Source: DATDRS01 sp035291605 (lineage in GTDB: Bacteria; Chloroflexota; Anaerolineae; Anaerolineales; UBA6663). From it: 6,331 nt of DNA. The stretch lies in NCBI GenBank assembly GCA_035291605.1, contig DATDRS010000254.1:1-6331 (forward strand). The letters run 5' to 3'. Below, piece by piece: positions 1 to 5,451 of the stretch; the stretch's first letter is position 1, and the number at the start of each line of letters is the position of its first letter. A program made the translations under genes and the position numbers. The notes under the pieces were generated by a model, which was not told the DNA's origin, searched no databases, and saw only the letters and a program-made list of their open reading frames with translations.

Positions 1-3
1 ACC

Positions 4-10
4 GTTAGAT
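4..10 (+). other. Integron core site (R' box, GTTAGAT) at the left cassette boundary
   Basis: GTTAGAT fits the attC/attI core consensus GTTRRRY. Recombination would occur between G4 and T5. The box is the exact reverse complement of the ATCTAAC box at 924-930, which is the relation expected between the first bases of a cassette and the R'' box of its own attC. The bases before it (ACCG) presumably end a preceding attC or attI lying mostly outside the window, so the array probably continues to the left. Confidence 0.75.
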
Positions 11-33
11 GGCCCGTTGTCGAGAACCACAAG

Positions 34-40
34 AGGAGGA
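34..40 (+). promoter_or_regulatory. Ribosome binding site deciding the CPBP protease start
   Basis: AGGAGGA stands 4 bases before the ATG at 45, an almost perfect anti-16S match. It favours the ATG at 45 over the in-frame ATG at 9, which lies inside the core site and has no room for a ribosome binding site within the cassette. Confidence 0.75.
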
Positions 41-44
41 AGAG

Positions 45-872
45 ATGGAAGACAGGTCCAACGCAGGAGCAGACGTAGGCGCTGAGAAGGGAGAACAGTA
101 CTCGCTCGCTAGAATCCTGGGCATCTGGGTCCTTGCTGCCCTCCCGATGGGGGTCCTAAGCTGGATCGTGTTTCCTGCTTTGTCGCCTGACTTCGGCTCG
201 GATCCTCTTGGGGCAGGCGTCACCCGAATACTGTTGCTCACATTTGGTTTGGCCTGGTTGTTTATCCTTTCCATGATCATCGTCCGACGGGAGGAGGGCG
301 ATCTCCGTTGGGTGACGGTCAAGCGGAGGCTCCGGCTCGACACGCCGCGCGATCCCAAAACCGGTGAAACTCGCCGCAGGCTATGGCTGTGGGTGATTCC
401 ATTTCTTATCGCGACCGCCGTGTGGGAGCTTGCCTTAACATCTTACGTCGACGGCCTATGGGTAACGGTCTTCCCTTTTTTCGCCGAGCCTCCGGGCTAT
501 AGCTTTGGCGCGGTCCTCGAATCGCAAGAAATCCTGGAACGACTGGTGGGCGCCTGGTGGTTCTTTGGCCTGTTTGTGGTAAGCGCCATGTTCAATACCA
601 TCCTCGGGGAGGAGTTCCTATTCCGAGGTGTGTTGCTGCCAAAGATGGAAGGCGTTTTCGCCAAGTGGAGCTGGGTGGCCAACGGAGTGTTGTTCGGTTT
701 CTACCATGTTCACCAGCCATGGGGTATCGTGGGGTCTGTTGTTAGCGGTGTCTTCCTGGACACATTTCCGACCTGGCGCTTCCGCAGTACCTGGATGGGC
801 ATCATCGTCCACTCTGCACAGAGCGTGTTCTTTGCCTTCTTGATCCTTGGGATCGTGTTGGGATTGGCATAG
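45..872 (+). CDS. CPBP-family intramembrane glutamic endopeptidase (CAAX/Abi-type)
   Basis: The product has 275 residues from the ATG at 45, chosen for its strong ribosome binding site. It is a polytopic membrane protein. Hydrophobic stretches lie near residues 20-45, 57-80, 112-135 and 170-187, with further segments around the motifs and at the C-terminus. The CPBP (Rce1/Abi) signatures are in order: E189-E190-x-x-x-R194 followed by G (EEFLFRG), then F217-x-x-x-H221 (FGFYH), then a third histidine, H256, in IIVHSAQS. The glutamates and histidines form the catalytic site in this family, so it looks active. Known members process prenylated proteins, bacteriocin-related peptides or other membrane substrates; the substrate here is unknown. 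It is the only gene of an integron cassette, so its neighbours say nothing about its pathway. A protective or stress role is possible but is inference. Confidence 0.9.
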   Translation: MEDRSNAGADVGAEKGEQYSLARILGIWVLAALPMGVLSWIVFPALSPDFGSDPLGAGVTRILLLTFGLAWLFILSMIIVRREEGDLRWVTVKRRLRLDTPRDPKTGETRRRLWLWVIPFLIATAVWELALTSYVDGLWVTVFPFFAEPPGYSFGAVLESQEILERLVGAWWFFGLFVVSAMFNTILGEEFLFRGVLLPKMEGVFAKWSWVANGVLFGFYHVHQPWGIVGSVVSGVFLDTFPTWRFRSTWMGIIVHSAQSVFFAFLILGIVLGLA

Positions 873-923
873 GCACCAGTGCAGAGATTTCTTCCAGCTT
901 TCGTACCCAGACCACTTCGGGCC

Positions 924-1024
924 ATCTAACAACTCGATGGAGCCGACCCGGCCAGCCCAGGTGACCCATTTCATGCGATACTAGCCTTGGGCTGGCCGGG
1001 CGGCTCATCTCGATGCCGTTAGGC
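924..1024 (+). other. attC recombination site of the CPBP cassette
   Basis: This 101-bp imperfect inverted repeat has the full attC layout. R'' is ATCTAAC (924-930, fits RYYYAAC) and R' is GTTAGGC (1018-1024, fits GTTRRRY), with the crossover between G1018 and T1019. Bases 940-945 (GAGCCG) pair with 1001-1006 (CGGCTC), and 947-959 pair perfectly over 13 bp with 988-1000. A946 and G939 are left over on one arm only, which are the extrahelical bases that give attC its strand polarity. The loop (960-987) is 28 nt. Size and fold are in the normal attC range. The last six bases of R' belong to the DNA on the right, which explains why R' and R'' differ at two positions. Confidence 0.9.
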
Positions 1025-1564
1025 GGCGCATACGGCGCCCTGCTGGTCGCGATTCTGACTGCACATCCCCGGTTGCGCGGCATACTCTACGATTTGCCAC
1101 ACGTCATCGCGGGAGCACGGCCACGGCTGACCGCCGCCGCAGTGACCGACCGCTGTGACGCCATTGCCGGAGATTTCTTCGCGGCTGTGCCGAACGGTGG
1201 CGACAGCTACTTGCTCAAGCACCTTCTCCACGACTGGGATGACGATCGCTGCATCGCGATCCTTAAGAACGGTCGCCGTGCGATGCCAGGCGATGGGCGG
1301 CTCCTGGTAGTCGAGGTGATCATTCCGCCAAACAACGAACCAGACTATGGCAAATACCTCGATCTTAACATGCTCGTGCTCCTCAGGGGGCAGGAACGCA
1401 CGGAGGCGGAGTACCGGAAACTGTTCGCGGCAACGGGCTTCGCGCTATCGCGGGTCGTTGCAACCCCGGCCGAAGTCAGCGTGATCGAGGGGAGGCCGGT
1501 ATCGTGCCCAGCTTCTCTGCACCTGCTCCGCCGCCGCAGGCCATTCTCGGCGGGGGGCAGATGA
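1013..1564 (+). pseudogene. N-terminally truncated O-methyltransferase (methyltransferase family 2, SAM-binding half only)
   Basis: This open frame of 183 codons is the C-terminal catalytic domain of an acetylserotonin/hydroxyneurane-type class I O-methyltransferase. Seen in order: the glycine-rich SAM loop GGAYG (4-8), the DLPHV segment (27-31), GDFF (53-56), KHLLHDWDD with the probable catalytic base H73, and the late ERTEAEY and SVIEGRPV blocks. Full-length relatives have about 340 residues. The N-terminal dimerisation domain and the acidic residue just before the glycine loop are missing. Homology starts right after the integron crossover point at 1018/1019, and the only ATG (1013) is supplied by the attC, without a ribosome binding site. 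The frame also runs about 20 residues (SCPASLHL onward) past the usual family C-terminus at IEGRPV, suggesting decay at the 3' end too. It precedes the polyketide genes in the same direction and may be the remnant of a tailoring enzyme. Confidence 0.8.
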
Positions 1565-1570
1565 GCGAAA

Positions 1571-1626
1571 TTGAAAAGTGAGGGAATGACAAATGGCGAA
1601 GGGCGAATGACCGGTGATGAAGGACC
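1571..1626 (+). repeat. Low-complexity degenerate repeat at the methyltransferase gene start
   Basis: The stretch contains approximate copies of a short purine-rich unit: GGGAATGAC (1582-1590), ATGGCGAA (1593-1600) and GGGCGAATGACC (1601-1612). Although it is open in the methyltransferase frame (from a TTG at 1571), its composition is unlike the coding sequence after about 1630. It resembles short degenerate intergenic repeats seen in some large environmental genomes, but family membership cannot be shown from one copy. Confidence 0.35.
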
Positions 1627-2362
1627 AGGGATCAAAGCCGAGAGACGCCTCCGCGCCCGGCTGAACCGGCCAGAGTTGCTCGACCTGGGCTTTGGCTCGG
1701 CGGACGACGCGGCGGCGAACCTGGCCGAGATGTGGCGCATCAATCGTTACCTGGGCGGCTTCCATGCGCTCACGCGCCATCTCTATCCCCGCCTGATGGT
1801 CTCATCGTCCCACATTGCCCTGCTCGACCTCGGCACAGGTTCGGCCGATATTCCGGTCGCCATCACGCGGTGGGCGCGGAAGCGCCGCTTGAAGCTGCGG
1901 GTCTTTGCCCTGGATTGGGCGGCTCGCAATCTCACCGCGGCTCGGGGGCGGGTGGCCGGGACATCCGAGGTCACACTGCTCCGCGCCGACGCCAGCTGCC
2001 TGCCTCTCCTCCCTGAGAGTGTGGACTTTGTGATCTCGTCGTTATTCCTGCATCATTTTTCGCCGGGGCAGGTCGTCGAACTACTCCGCGCGTCCTTCGC
2101 CCTTGCGCGCCGGGGGATCGTGATGAGCGACCTGGTGCGCGGCTGGCTGCCTTATTTCGCTTTCAGACTCGTCCAGCCGGTCTTTGCTCGCCACCGCCTG
2201 ACGCGCCACGATGGCGCGTTCTCCATCTTGCGCGCATACCTTCCCTCCGAACTGTACGAACTGGCGGCGGCCGCTGGACTGCCGGCGCCCGAGGTCCACA
2301 CTCACTGGCCGTGGCGCATGACGTTGGTCGCCGACAAATCCCCACGAGGGACATTCAAGTGA
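1607..2362 (+). CDS. Class I SAM-dependent methyltransferase of the polyketide operon
   Basis: A protein of 251 residues from the ATG at 1607 (GAAGGG at 1598-1603 as a weak ribosome binding site). Starts at TTG 1571 or ATG 1586 would add repeat-like residues and are less likely. SAM-binding motif I is DLGTGSADIP (residues 74-83), followed by a post-I strand FALDWAARNL, an acidic ADAS segment and SLFLHHFSP, in the usual order for a Rossmann-fold methyltransferase (Methyltransf_25/UbiE-like). The N-terminal helix region (RLRARLNRPELL, MWRINRYLGG) resembles methyltransferases encoded beside bacterial type III polyketide synthases. Its TGA overlaps the GTG of the oxidoreductase gene, indicating translational coupling. 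It probably C- or O-methylates the PKS product or an oxidised derivative; the position is unknown. Confidence 0.8.
   Translation: MTGDEGPGIKAERRLRARLNRPELLDLGFGSADDAAANLAEMWRINRYLGGFHALTRHLYPRLMVSSSHIALLDLGTGSADIPVAITRWARKRRLKLRVFALDWAARNLTAARGRVAGTSEVTLLRADASCLPLLPESVDFVISSLFLHHFSPGQVVELLRASFALARRGIVMSDLVRGWLPYFAFRLVQPVFARHRLTRHDGAFSILRAYLPSELYELAAAAGLPAPEVHTHWPWRMTLVADKSPRGTFK
2345..2362 (+). promoter_or_regulatory. RBS and GTGA stop/start overlap coupling methyltransferase and oxidoreductase
   Basis: CGAGGG (2345-2350) lies 8 bases before the GTG at 2359, whose last two bases are part of the methyltransferase stop TGA (2360-2362). The overlap implies one transcript and coupled translation. 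It also decides the oxidoreductase start: the FAD fold begins within ten residues of this GTG, whereas an in-frame GTG at 2311 would only add 16 non-homologous-looking residues encoded by the methyltransferase 3' end. Confidence 0.7.
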
Positions 2363-3540
2363 ACAGGCCGGTATTCGAGGCCGCGATCGTCGGCGGTGGA
2401 CCGGCCGGGTGCAGTGCGGCGATTGCGCTGGCCGATCGGGGCGTGCGCGTCGTGCTGTTCGAGGCGAAAACATACCCACACGACAAGTTGTGCGGCGAGT
2501 TCCTTTCGCCCGAATGCGCCGCCCTGCTGGATAGGCTGGGCCTGACCCCGACCATGCGCGCGCTCCGCCCGACGCAGATTGAGATCGCTTGCTTGACCGC
2601 GCCCGACGGCACAACCTGGGAGACGCGCCTGCCGGGAGTTGCCTGGGGACTCAGCCGTAAAGCGCTCGACGCGGCTTTAGCCGAACGCGCCGCGGCCCTC
2701 GGCGTTGACGTGCGTCAGGCAACCACGGTCATGGGCATCGGCGGCAGCCTGCAAAGTGGATTCGAGCTTGAAACCCGCTCGGCCGCCTCTGCGACCTCCA
2801 ACGCGACGCTGGTCCGGGCGCGCGTCGTCGTCGCCGCGCACGGCAAACGGGGCGCACTTGACCGCGCACTTGGCCGTCGTTTTCTTCGCCGCCCCCAGCC
2901 GTTCCTCGCGCTCAAAGCCCACTTTCGTGGTCCGCCGCTTCCAAACCGCATCGAACTCCATGCCTTTCCCGGCGGCTACTGCGGCTTGTCGGAACTCGAG
3001 GGCGGCGCGGCCAACGTCTGCCTGTTGGCGCACGAGTCCATCTTTAAAGCGCGGGCCAATGGACACGGCCCTGCGCGCCTGGCTCATTTTTTAGCGTGGA
3101 TGCAAACCCAGAACGCGCGCCTGGGAGATTGGCTGACGCAGGCCAAACGCATAGACGCTCAGTGGCTCAGCATCGGGCAGGCGCCGTTCGTCGGCAAGCG
3201 CCCCGTCGTGGGCGACGTGCTGATGGTGGGCGACGCCGCCGGCCTCATCGCCCCGCTGGCGGGGGATGGGATTGGGATGGCGCTGCGCGGTGGAATTTTG
3301 ACGGCGGCTCGCACGGCGGAGTTTTTGAGTGGGCGCCTGTCGGCGGCCGAATTCCGGCGGCGCTATGCGGCAGACTGGCAGCGCGAGTTCGGCGCGCGGC
3401 TGAGGTTGGGGCGTTGGCTGCAAGCCTTCATGCTCCGGCCAGGACTGCTGGCCCACGCGCTGCAGATCGTCAATGCCGTCCCACCCCTGGGACGCTATCT
3501 CGTGACGCACACCCGGGATATGAAACCACTACGCCTATAG
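2359..3540 (+). CDS. FAD-dependent oxidoreductase, geranylgeranyl reductase-like family
   Basis: A 393-residue flavoprotein starting at GTG 2359. The N-terminal dinucleotide-binding fold is clear: AAIVGGGPAG (residues 8-17), then E35 at the end of the second strand in VVLFEAK. DKLCGEFLSPE (42-52) is typical of the geranylgeranyl reductase/aromatic-ring hydroxylase branch of the PHBH superfamily. The second FAD motif VGDAAGLI (290-297) runs into P-L-A-G-D-G-I-G-M-A-L (to 309), which binds the flavin pyrophosphate and ribityl parts. Length is normal and no residue looks missing. It sits between a methyltransferase and a type III PKS, the place occupied by a flavoprotein hydroxylase in the Streptomyces srs operon. 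Ring hydroxylation (to a quinone) or reduction of a double bond are both compatible with the family; sequence alone does not choose. Confidence 0.85.
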   Translation: MNRPVFEAAIVGGGPAGCSAAIALADRGVRVVLFEAKTYPHDKLCGEFLSPECAALLDRLGLTPTMRALRPTQIEIACLTAPDGTTWETRLPGVAWGLSRKALDAALAERAAALGVDVRQATTVMGIGGSLQSGFELETRSAASATSNATLVRARVVVAAHGKRGALDRALGRRFLRRPQPFLALKAHFRGPPLPNRIELHAFPGGYCGLSELEGGAANVCLLAHESIFKARANGHGPARLAHFLAWMQTQNARLGDWLTQAKRIDAQWLSIGQAPFVGKRPVVGDVLMVGDAAGLIAPLAGDGIGMALRGGILTAARTAEFLSGRLSAAEFRRRYAADWQREFGARLRLGRWLQAFMLRPGLLAHALQIVNAVPPLGRYLVTHTRDMKPLRL

Positions 3541-3551
3541 TTTGGCCAGAT

Positions 3552-3582
3552 CTGTGAGGTCTTCGCGAAGCAGACCTCACAG
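3552..3582. repeat. Perfect 11-bp inverted repeat between oxidoreductase and PKS genes
   Basis: CTGTGAGGTCT (3552-3562) and AGACCTCACAG (3572-3582) are perfect reverse complements around a 9-nt loop. The loop region includes the palindrome TTCGCGAA (3562-3569). A further partial copy (AGGTCTGACAGG, 3581-3592) follows. No T-run follows, so it is not a typical intrinsic terminator. In a polycistronic mRNA it would form a stable hairpin just upstream of the PKS ribosome binding site. Such elements are often dispersed intergenic repeats; copies elsewhere cannot be checked here. Confidence 0.7.
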
Positions 3583-3589
3583 GTCTGAC

Positions 3590-3597
3590 AGGAGAGG
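3590..3597 (+). promoter_or_regulatory. Ribosome binding site of the type III PKS gene
   Basis: AGGAGAGG ends three bases before the ATG at 3601; its AGGAG core is six bases away. It is one of the two strongest ribosome binding sites of the window, the other being that of the CPBP gene, and fixes the PKS start. Confidence 0.75.
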
Positions 3598-3600
3598 TTC

Positions 3601-4656
3601 ATGAACACTCCCGCGATTCTGGCCCTCGCCACCGGCGTGCCGGAGAGGCGATACAACCAGAGCGAAATCTTTGAATATCTGCTGCCGCTCTTCGAGCGCA
3701 CGCGCCACGCTCGCGCCATTTTCCACCGCGCCGGAGTCGCCTATCGGCACATGGTTGTAGATCGGGACTTTTACCGGCAGGAACAGCGCACCGGGGCGCG
3801 CAACGACTATTACCTGGCCCAGGCGCTTCCTTTGGGCGAGGCGACCCTCCGGCGCTGCCTCGATGCTGCCGGCTGTGCGCCCGATGCCGTTGACGATTTC
3901 TTTGTGGTCTCCTGCACTGGTTTTGACATCCCAGGCTTGGATTTGCATTTGGCCGGGAGGTTGGGCATGCGCCCTGATTTGCGCCGGACGTGCGTGCTGG
4001 GCATGGGCTGCTACGGCGCGTTCCCGGCGCTGCTGCGTGCGCGCGAGGCGGCGGCCAGCCGGCCGGGCCGGACCGCGCTCGTGCTGGCGCTCGAGTTGTG
4101 CTCGCTGCACATGCAGGTGGATGACACCCTCGAGAATATGATCGTTTCGGCGCTGTTTGCGGACGGCGCGGCGGCAGCGCTGATCGGGTCCGCGGCGGGG
4201 CCGGGCCCGGAGCGCGTCACACAGCCGCGCTTGCTTGACGCGGCGACACACTGCGACTACAGCACCTTCGACCACATGGCCTTCCACGTCACCGATCACG
4301 GCTTTCGCATGCGTCTATCGGCTTACGTGCCCGACCTGCTGGCCGCGAAAGTCGAAGACTTCGTAGACGGGTTGCTGTTTCGGAATAACCTGCGCCGGAG
4401 CGATGTGCGTTTCTGGGGGGTGCATCCGGGCAGCAGTAAGATCCTGGATTACATTCAGTCGCGTCTGGGGCTGGCCGAGGCGCAGCTGGACTTCTCGCGC
4501 GCCGTGCTGCGCGATTACGGCAACATGTCCTCCGCCACGATCCTGTTTGTGCTTGACGAAATCCAGCGCCGCGGCCAGCCGGTCCCTGGCGACTATGGCG
4601 TGCTGCTGGCCTTCGGGCCGGGCTTGACGATGGAGGGCGCGCTGGTGCGGTGGTAA
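3601..4656 (+). CDS. Type III polyketide synthase (chalcone/stilbene synthase superfamily)
   Basis: A 351-residue thiolase-fold ketosynthase of normal bacterial length. The catalytic triad is intact: C137 in VLGMGCYGAFPAL, H275 in FWGVHPGSSKILDY and N308 in DYGNMSSATILFVLDE. Other family marks are SCTGFDIPGLD (104-114), the ADGAAAALIG segment and the C-terminal AFGPGLTMEG (337-346), equivalent to the GFGPG loop of chalcone synthase. The enzyme condenses malonyl-CoA units onto a CoA starter in the cytoplasm, giving resorcinol, pyrone or phloroglucinol-type products. The tailoring genes upstream resemble the phenolic-lipid (srsABC) arrangement, so a fatty-acyl starter is plausible but unproven. 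It lies 60 bp after the oxidoreductase gene in the same direction, with a hairpin in the gap, and is the last gene of the operon. The next gene is convergent, 12 bp away. Confidence 0.95.
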   Translation: MNTPAILALATGVPERRYNQSEIFEYLLPLFERTRHARAIFHRAGVAYRHMVVDRDFYRQEQRTGARNDYYLAQALPLGEATLRRCLDAAGCAPDAVDDFFVVSCTGFDIPGLDLHLAGRLGMRPDLRRTCVLGMGCYGAFPALLRAREAAASRPGRTALVLALELCSLHMQVDDTLENMIVSALFADGAAAALIGSAAGPGPERVTQPRLLDAATHCDYSTFDHMAFHVTDHGFRMRLSAYVPDLLAAKVEDFVDGLLFRNNLRRSDVRFWGVHPGSSKILDYIQSRLGLAEAQLDFSRAVLRDYGNMSSATILFVLDEIQRRGQPVPGDYGVLLAFGPGLTMEGALVRW

Positions 4657-4668
4657 GGCGATCAGCCA
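4657..4668. other. Very short convergent gene junction
   Basis: Only 12 bases separate the PKS stop (TAA, 4654-4656) from the minus-strand stop of the AhpD-like gene (4669-4671). No intrinsic terminator hairpin with a T-run is visible here, so transcripts from both sides probably overlap in opposite gene sequences. Confidence 0.6.
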
Positions 4669-5115
4669 TCATCTTCCCCACGGCGTTATAAAATCCTCCG
4701 GCTCCACCCCCAGCGCGTCGGCCACGCGCGTGATGTAGTTGAAGTAGGCGATGACCTGCACCGCGTCGTGAAGAGCGCGGTCGTCAAGGCCGTGCGCCCG
4801 CAGCGCGTCGAGGTCGGCGGGGGCCATGTCGTGCTGATGGTGCGTGAGTTTGGCGGCGAACTCGCACAGCGCATAGTAGCAATGCAGTTCAGCGGAGACG
4901 ACCGTCGCGAGCATCTCGCGCTGGACGCGCGTGAGCGGCGATTCGCCCATCATGATCGTGACGTAAAAGGCGATGCTGTCGCGCATGGCTTTCGGGTTCA
5001 GCGACATGATGTGGACGATGTGCCAGACTCGGCCGGCTCGCTTGAGCGCGGCATCAAACTGCGCTTTGAGCGGGCCGGTGGCCTCGGCGAGGGGGATTTG
5101 TTTGATCCAGGGCAT
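4669..5115 (-). CDS. AhpD-like / carboxymuconolactone decarboxylase family protein (peroxidase-related) with an altered CxxC
   Basis: A 148-residue all-helical protein starting at the minus-strand ATG at 5115-5113, beginning MPWIKQIPLAEATG. The start is supported by a purine-rich GAAAGGAAG a few bases upstream; a longer in-frame extension to 5205 has no such site and covers promoter-like DNA. MSLNPKAM (37-44), SPLTRVQREMLATVVSA (59-75) and the C-terminal YFNYITRVADALGVEPED (124-141) are characteristic of the peroxidase-related branch of the AhpD fold. Relatives usually carry N-x-C-x-Y-C followed by a histidine pair as the redox centre. Here the segment reads SAELHCYYALCEF, so C79 is kept, the partner position is A82, a displaced C84 appears and the usual histidines are absent. 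Classical AhpD peroxidase chemistry is therefore doubtful. It converges on the PKS gene and need not belong to that pathway. Confidence 0.85.
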   Translation of the reverse strand: MPWIKQIPLAEATGPLKAQFDAALKRAGRVWHIVHIMSLNPKAMRDSIAFYVTIMMGESPLTRVQREMLATVVSAELHCYYALCEFAAKLTHHQHDMAPADLDALRAHGLDDRALHDAVQVIAYFNYITRVADALGVEPEDFITPWGR

Positions 5116-5180
5116 CGCTACTTCCTTTCTGGTATGTGCAAAGGGTCTCTGGAATACTCCCCCGATAGTAAAAAAAGGTC

Positions 5181-5186
5181 TATAAT
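5181..5186 (+). promoter_or_regulatory. Perfect TATAAT (-10-like) hexamer
   Basis: TATAAT on the plus strand, read as ATTATA on the minus strand, lies in an A-rich pocket (seven As at 5170-5176). No convincing -35 box is seen at the right distance. On the plus strand it would drive the hairpin-rich region that follows. On the minus strand, overlapping hexamers (TATAGA) could serve the AhpD-like gene about 65 bases away. The direction is undecided. Confidence 0.3.
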
Positions 5187-5192
5187 CCCCAC

Positions 5193-5395
5193 CGCTCGGG
5201 CACACCAGACGCCGCCCGAGGAATTGCCCATCGGGCGGAGCCTACGCGGTAGGGCATGTGGCGTGGGTATGAAAATACTCCGAGCCGTTTGCAACTTTCG
5301 CGGGCGGCTCGCTCTGTTTTGGAGAGGCGACGCTCCAACTTTGGCACGGAAATAGCCGGGTGCGGTAACTGAGTCAAAAAACCGCGCGGTTTTTT
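5193..5395 (+). ncRNA. Candidate structured RNA: five hairpins ending in a terminator-like palindrome
   Basis: Read on the plus strand, the region folds into consecutive helices: CCGCCCGA/TCGGGCGG (5212-5219 with 5231-5238, or alternatively CTCGGGC/GCCCGAG, 5195-5201 with 5214-5220); CCTAC/GTAGG (5241-5253, 3-nt loop); a 6-bp stem closed by a GAAA tetraloop (5265-5280); CGAGCCG/CGGCTCG (5281-5287 with 5305-5311); and TTGGAG/CTCCAA (5319-5324 with 5333-5338). A TATAAT lies just upstream. The region ends in A6-CCGCGCGG-T6 (5376-5395), which could act as a bidirectional terminator. The GNRA loop appears only on the plus strand, favouring that strand. No known RNA family is recognised. A dispersed repeat or chance helices in GC-rich DNA are alternatives. 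Confidence 0.3.
5376..5395. terminator. 20-bp perfect palindrome, terminator-like (A6-CCGCGCGG-T6)
   Basis: The segment is its own reverse complement over all 20 bases. As RNA it can form an A-CC/GG-U stem over a GCGC loop followed by the U-run, in either direction. The GC part of the stem is short, so efficiency is uncertain. Its central ACCGCGCGGT is repeated exactly at 5405-5414, and the two copies can also pair with each other across a 14-nt loop. Confidence 0.4.
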
Positions 5396-5404
5396 GCGCC
5401 AAAT

Positions 5405-5414
5405 ACCGCGCGGT
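5405..5414. repeat. Second copy of the ACCGCGCGGT palindrome
   Basis: This perfect 10-bp palindrome is identical to the centre of the palindrome at 5376-5395 (its copy is 5381-5390), 24 bases apart start to start. The repetition of the same dyad suggests either a paired operator or two alternative stem partners. Confidence 0.5.
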
Positions 5415-5428
5415 CCAAATGGTGACTA

Positions 5429-5442
5429 AACCGTTAACGGTT
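5429..5442. repeat. 14-bp perfect palindrome beside the cassette boundary
   Basis: AACCGTTAACGGTT is fully self-complementary and ends ten bases before the GTTGGGC core site at 5452. It may be a repressor operator or part of the integration target. No partner regulator is encoded in the window. Confidence 0.45.
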
Positions 5443-5451
5443 GAAAATAGA

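Larger units (their letters stand above)
5..1018 (+). mobile_element. Integron gene cassette carrying a CPBP protease gene
   Basis: This 1,014-bp unit has every part of a gene cassette. It opens with TTAGAT right after the G of a core site, has a very short leader (5-44), one plus-strand gene filling most of the length, and a 3' attC site. The first bases and the R'' box of the attC are exactly complementary, so a free circle would rebuild a perfect core pair. The cassette is visibly less GC-rich than the DNA to its right, consistent with separate origin. It has no obvious promoter of its own, as is usual for cassettes, so its gene would be read from upstream. No integrase gene is in the window. 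Confidence 0.85.

Noticed and set aside
9..44. Start of the CPBP gene at the ATG at position 9
   Set aside because: It overlaps the cassette core site and has no ribosome binding site within the cassette, while the ATG at 45 follows AGGAGGA at ideal distance. The extra residues are Arg/Glu-rich and look like translated ribosome binding site.
2311..2358. GTG at 2311 as the oxidoreductase start
   Set aside because: It lies in the 3' end of the methyltransferase gene without a ribosome binding site. The GTG at 2359 has one and places the FAD motif at the usual distance from the N-terminus.
3552..3600. Intrinsic terminator after the oxidoreductase gene
   Set aside because: The stem is strong but no T-run follows, and the PKS gene with its ribosome binding site follows immediately in the same direction.
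3577..4299. Long minus-strand open frame (240 codons) opposite the type III PKS gene
   Set aside because: It is antisense to a strongly supported gene, and its translation is rich in Arg, Ala, Gln and His with no recognisable domain, as expected from GC-rich coding DNA.
4768..5355. Plus-strand open frame (195 codons) across the AhpD-like gene and its upstream region
   Set aside because: It is antisense to the conserved AhpD-like protein, has no ribosome binding site and no recognisable domain.
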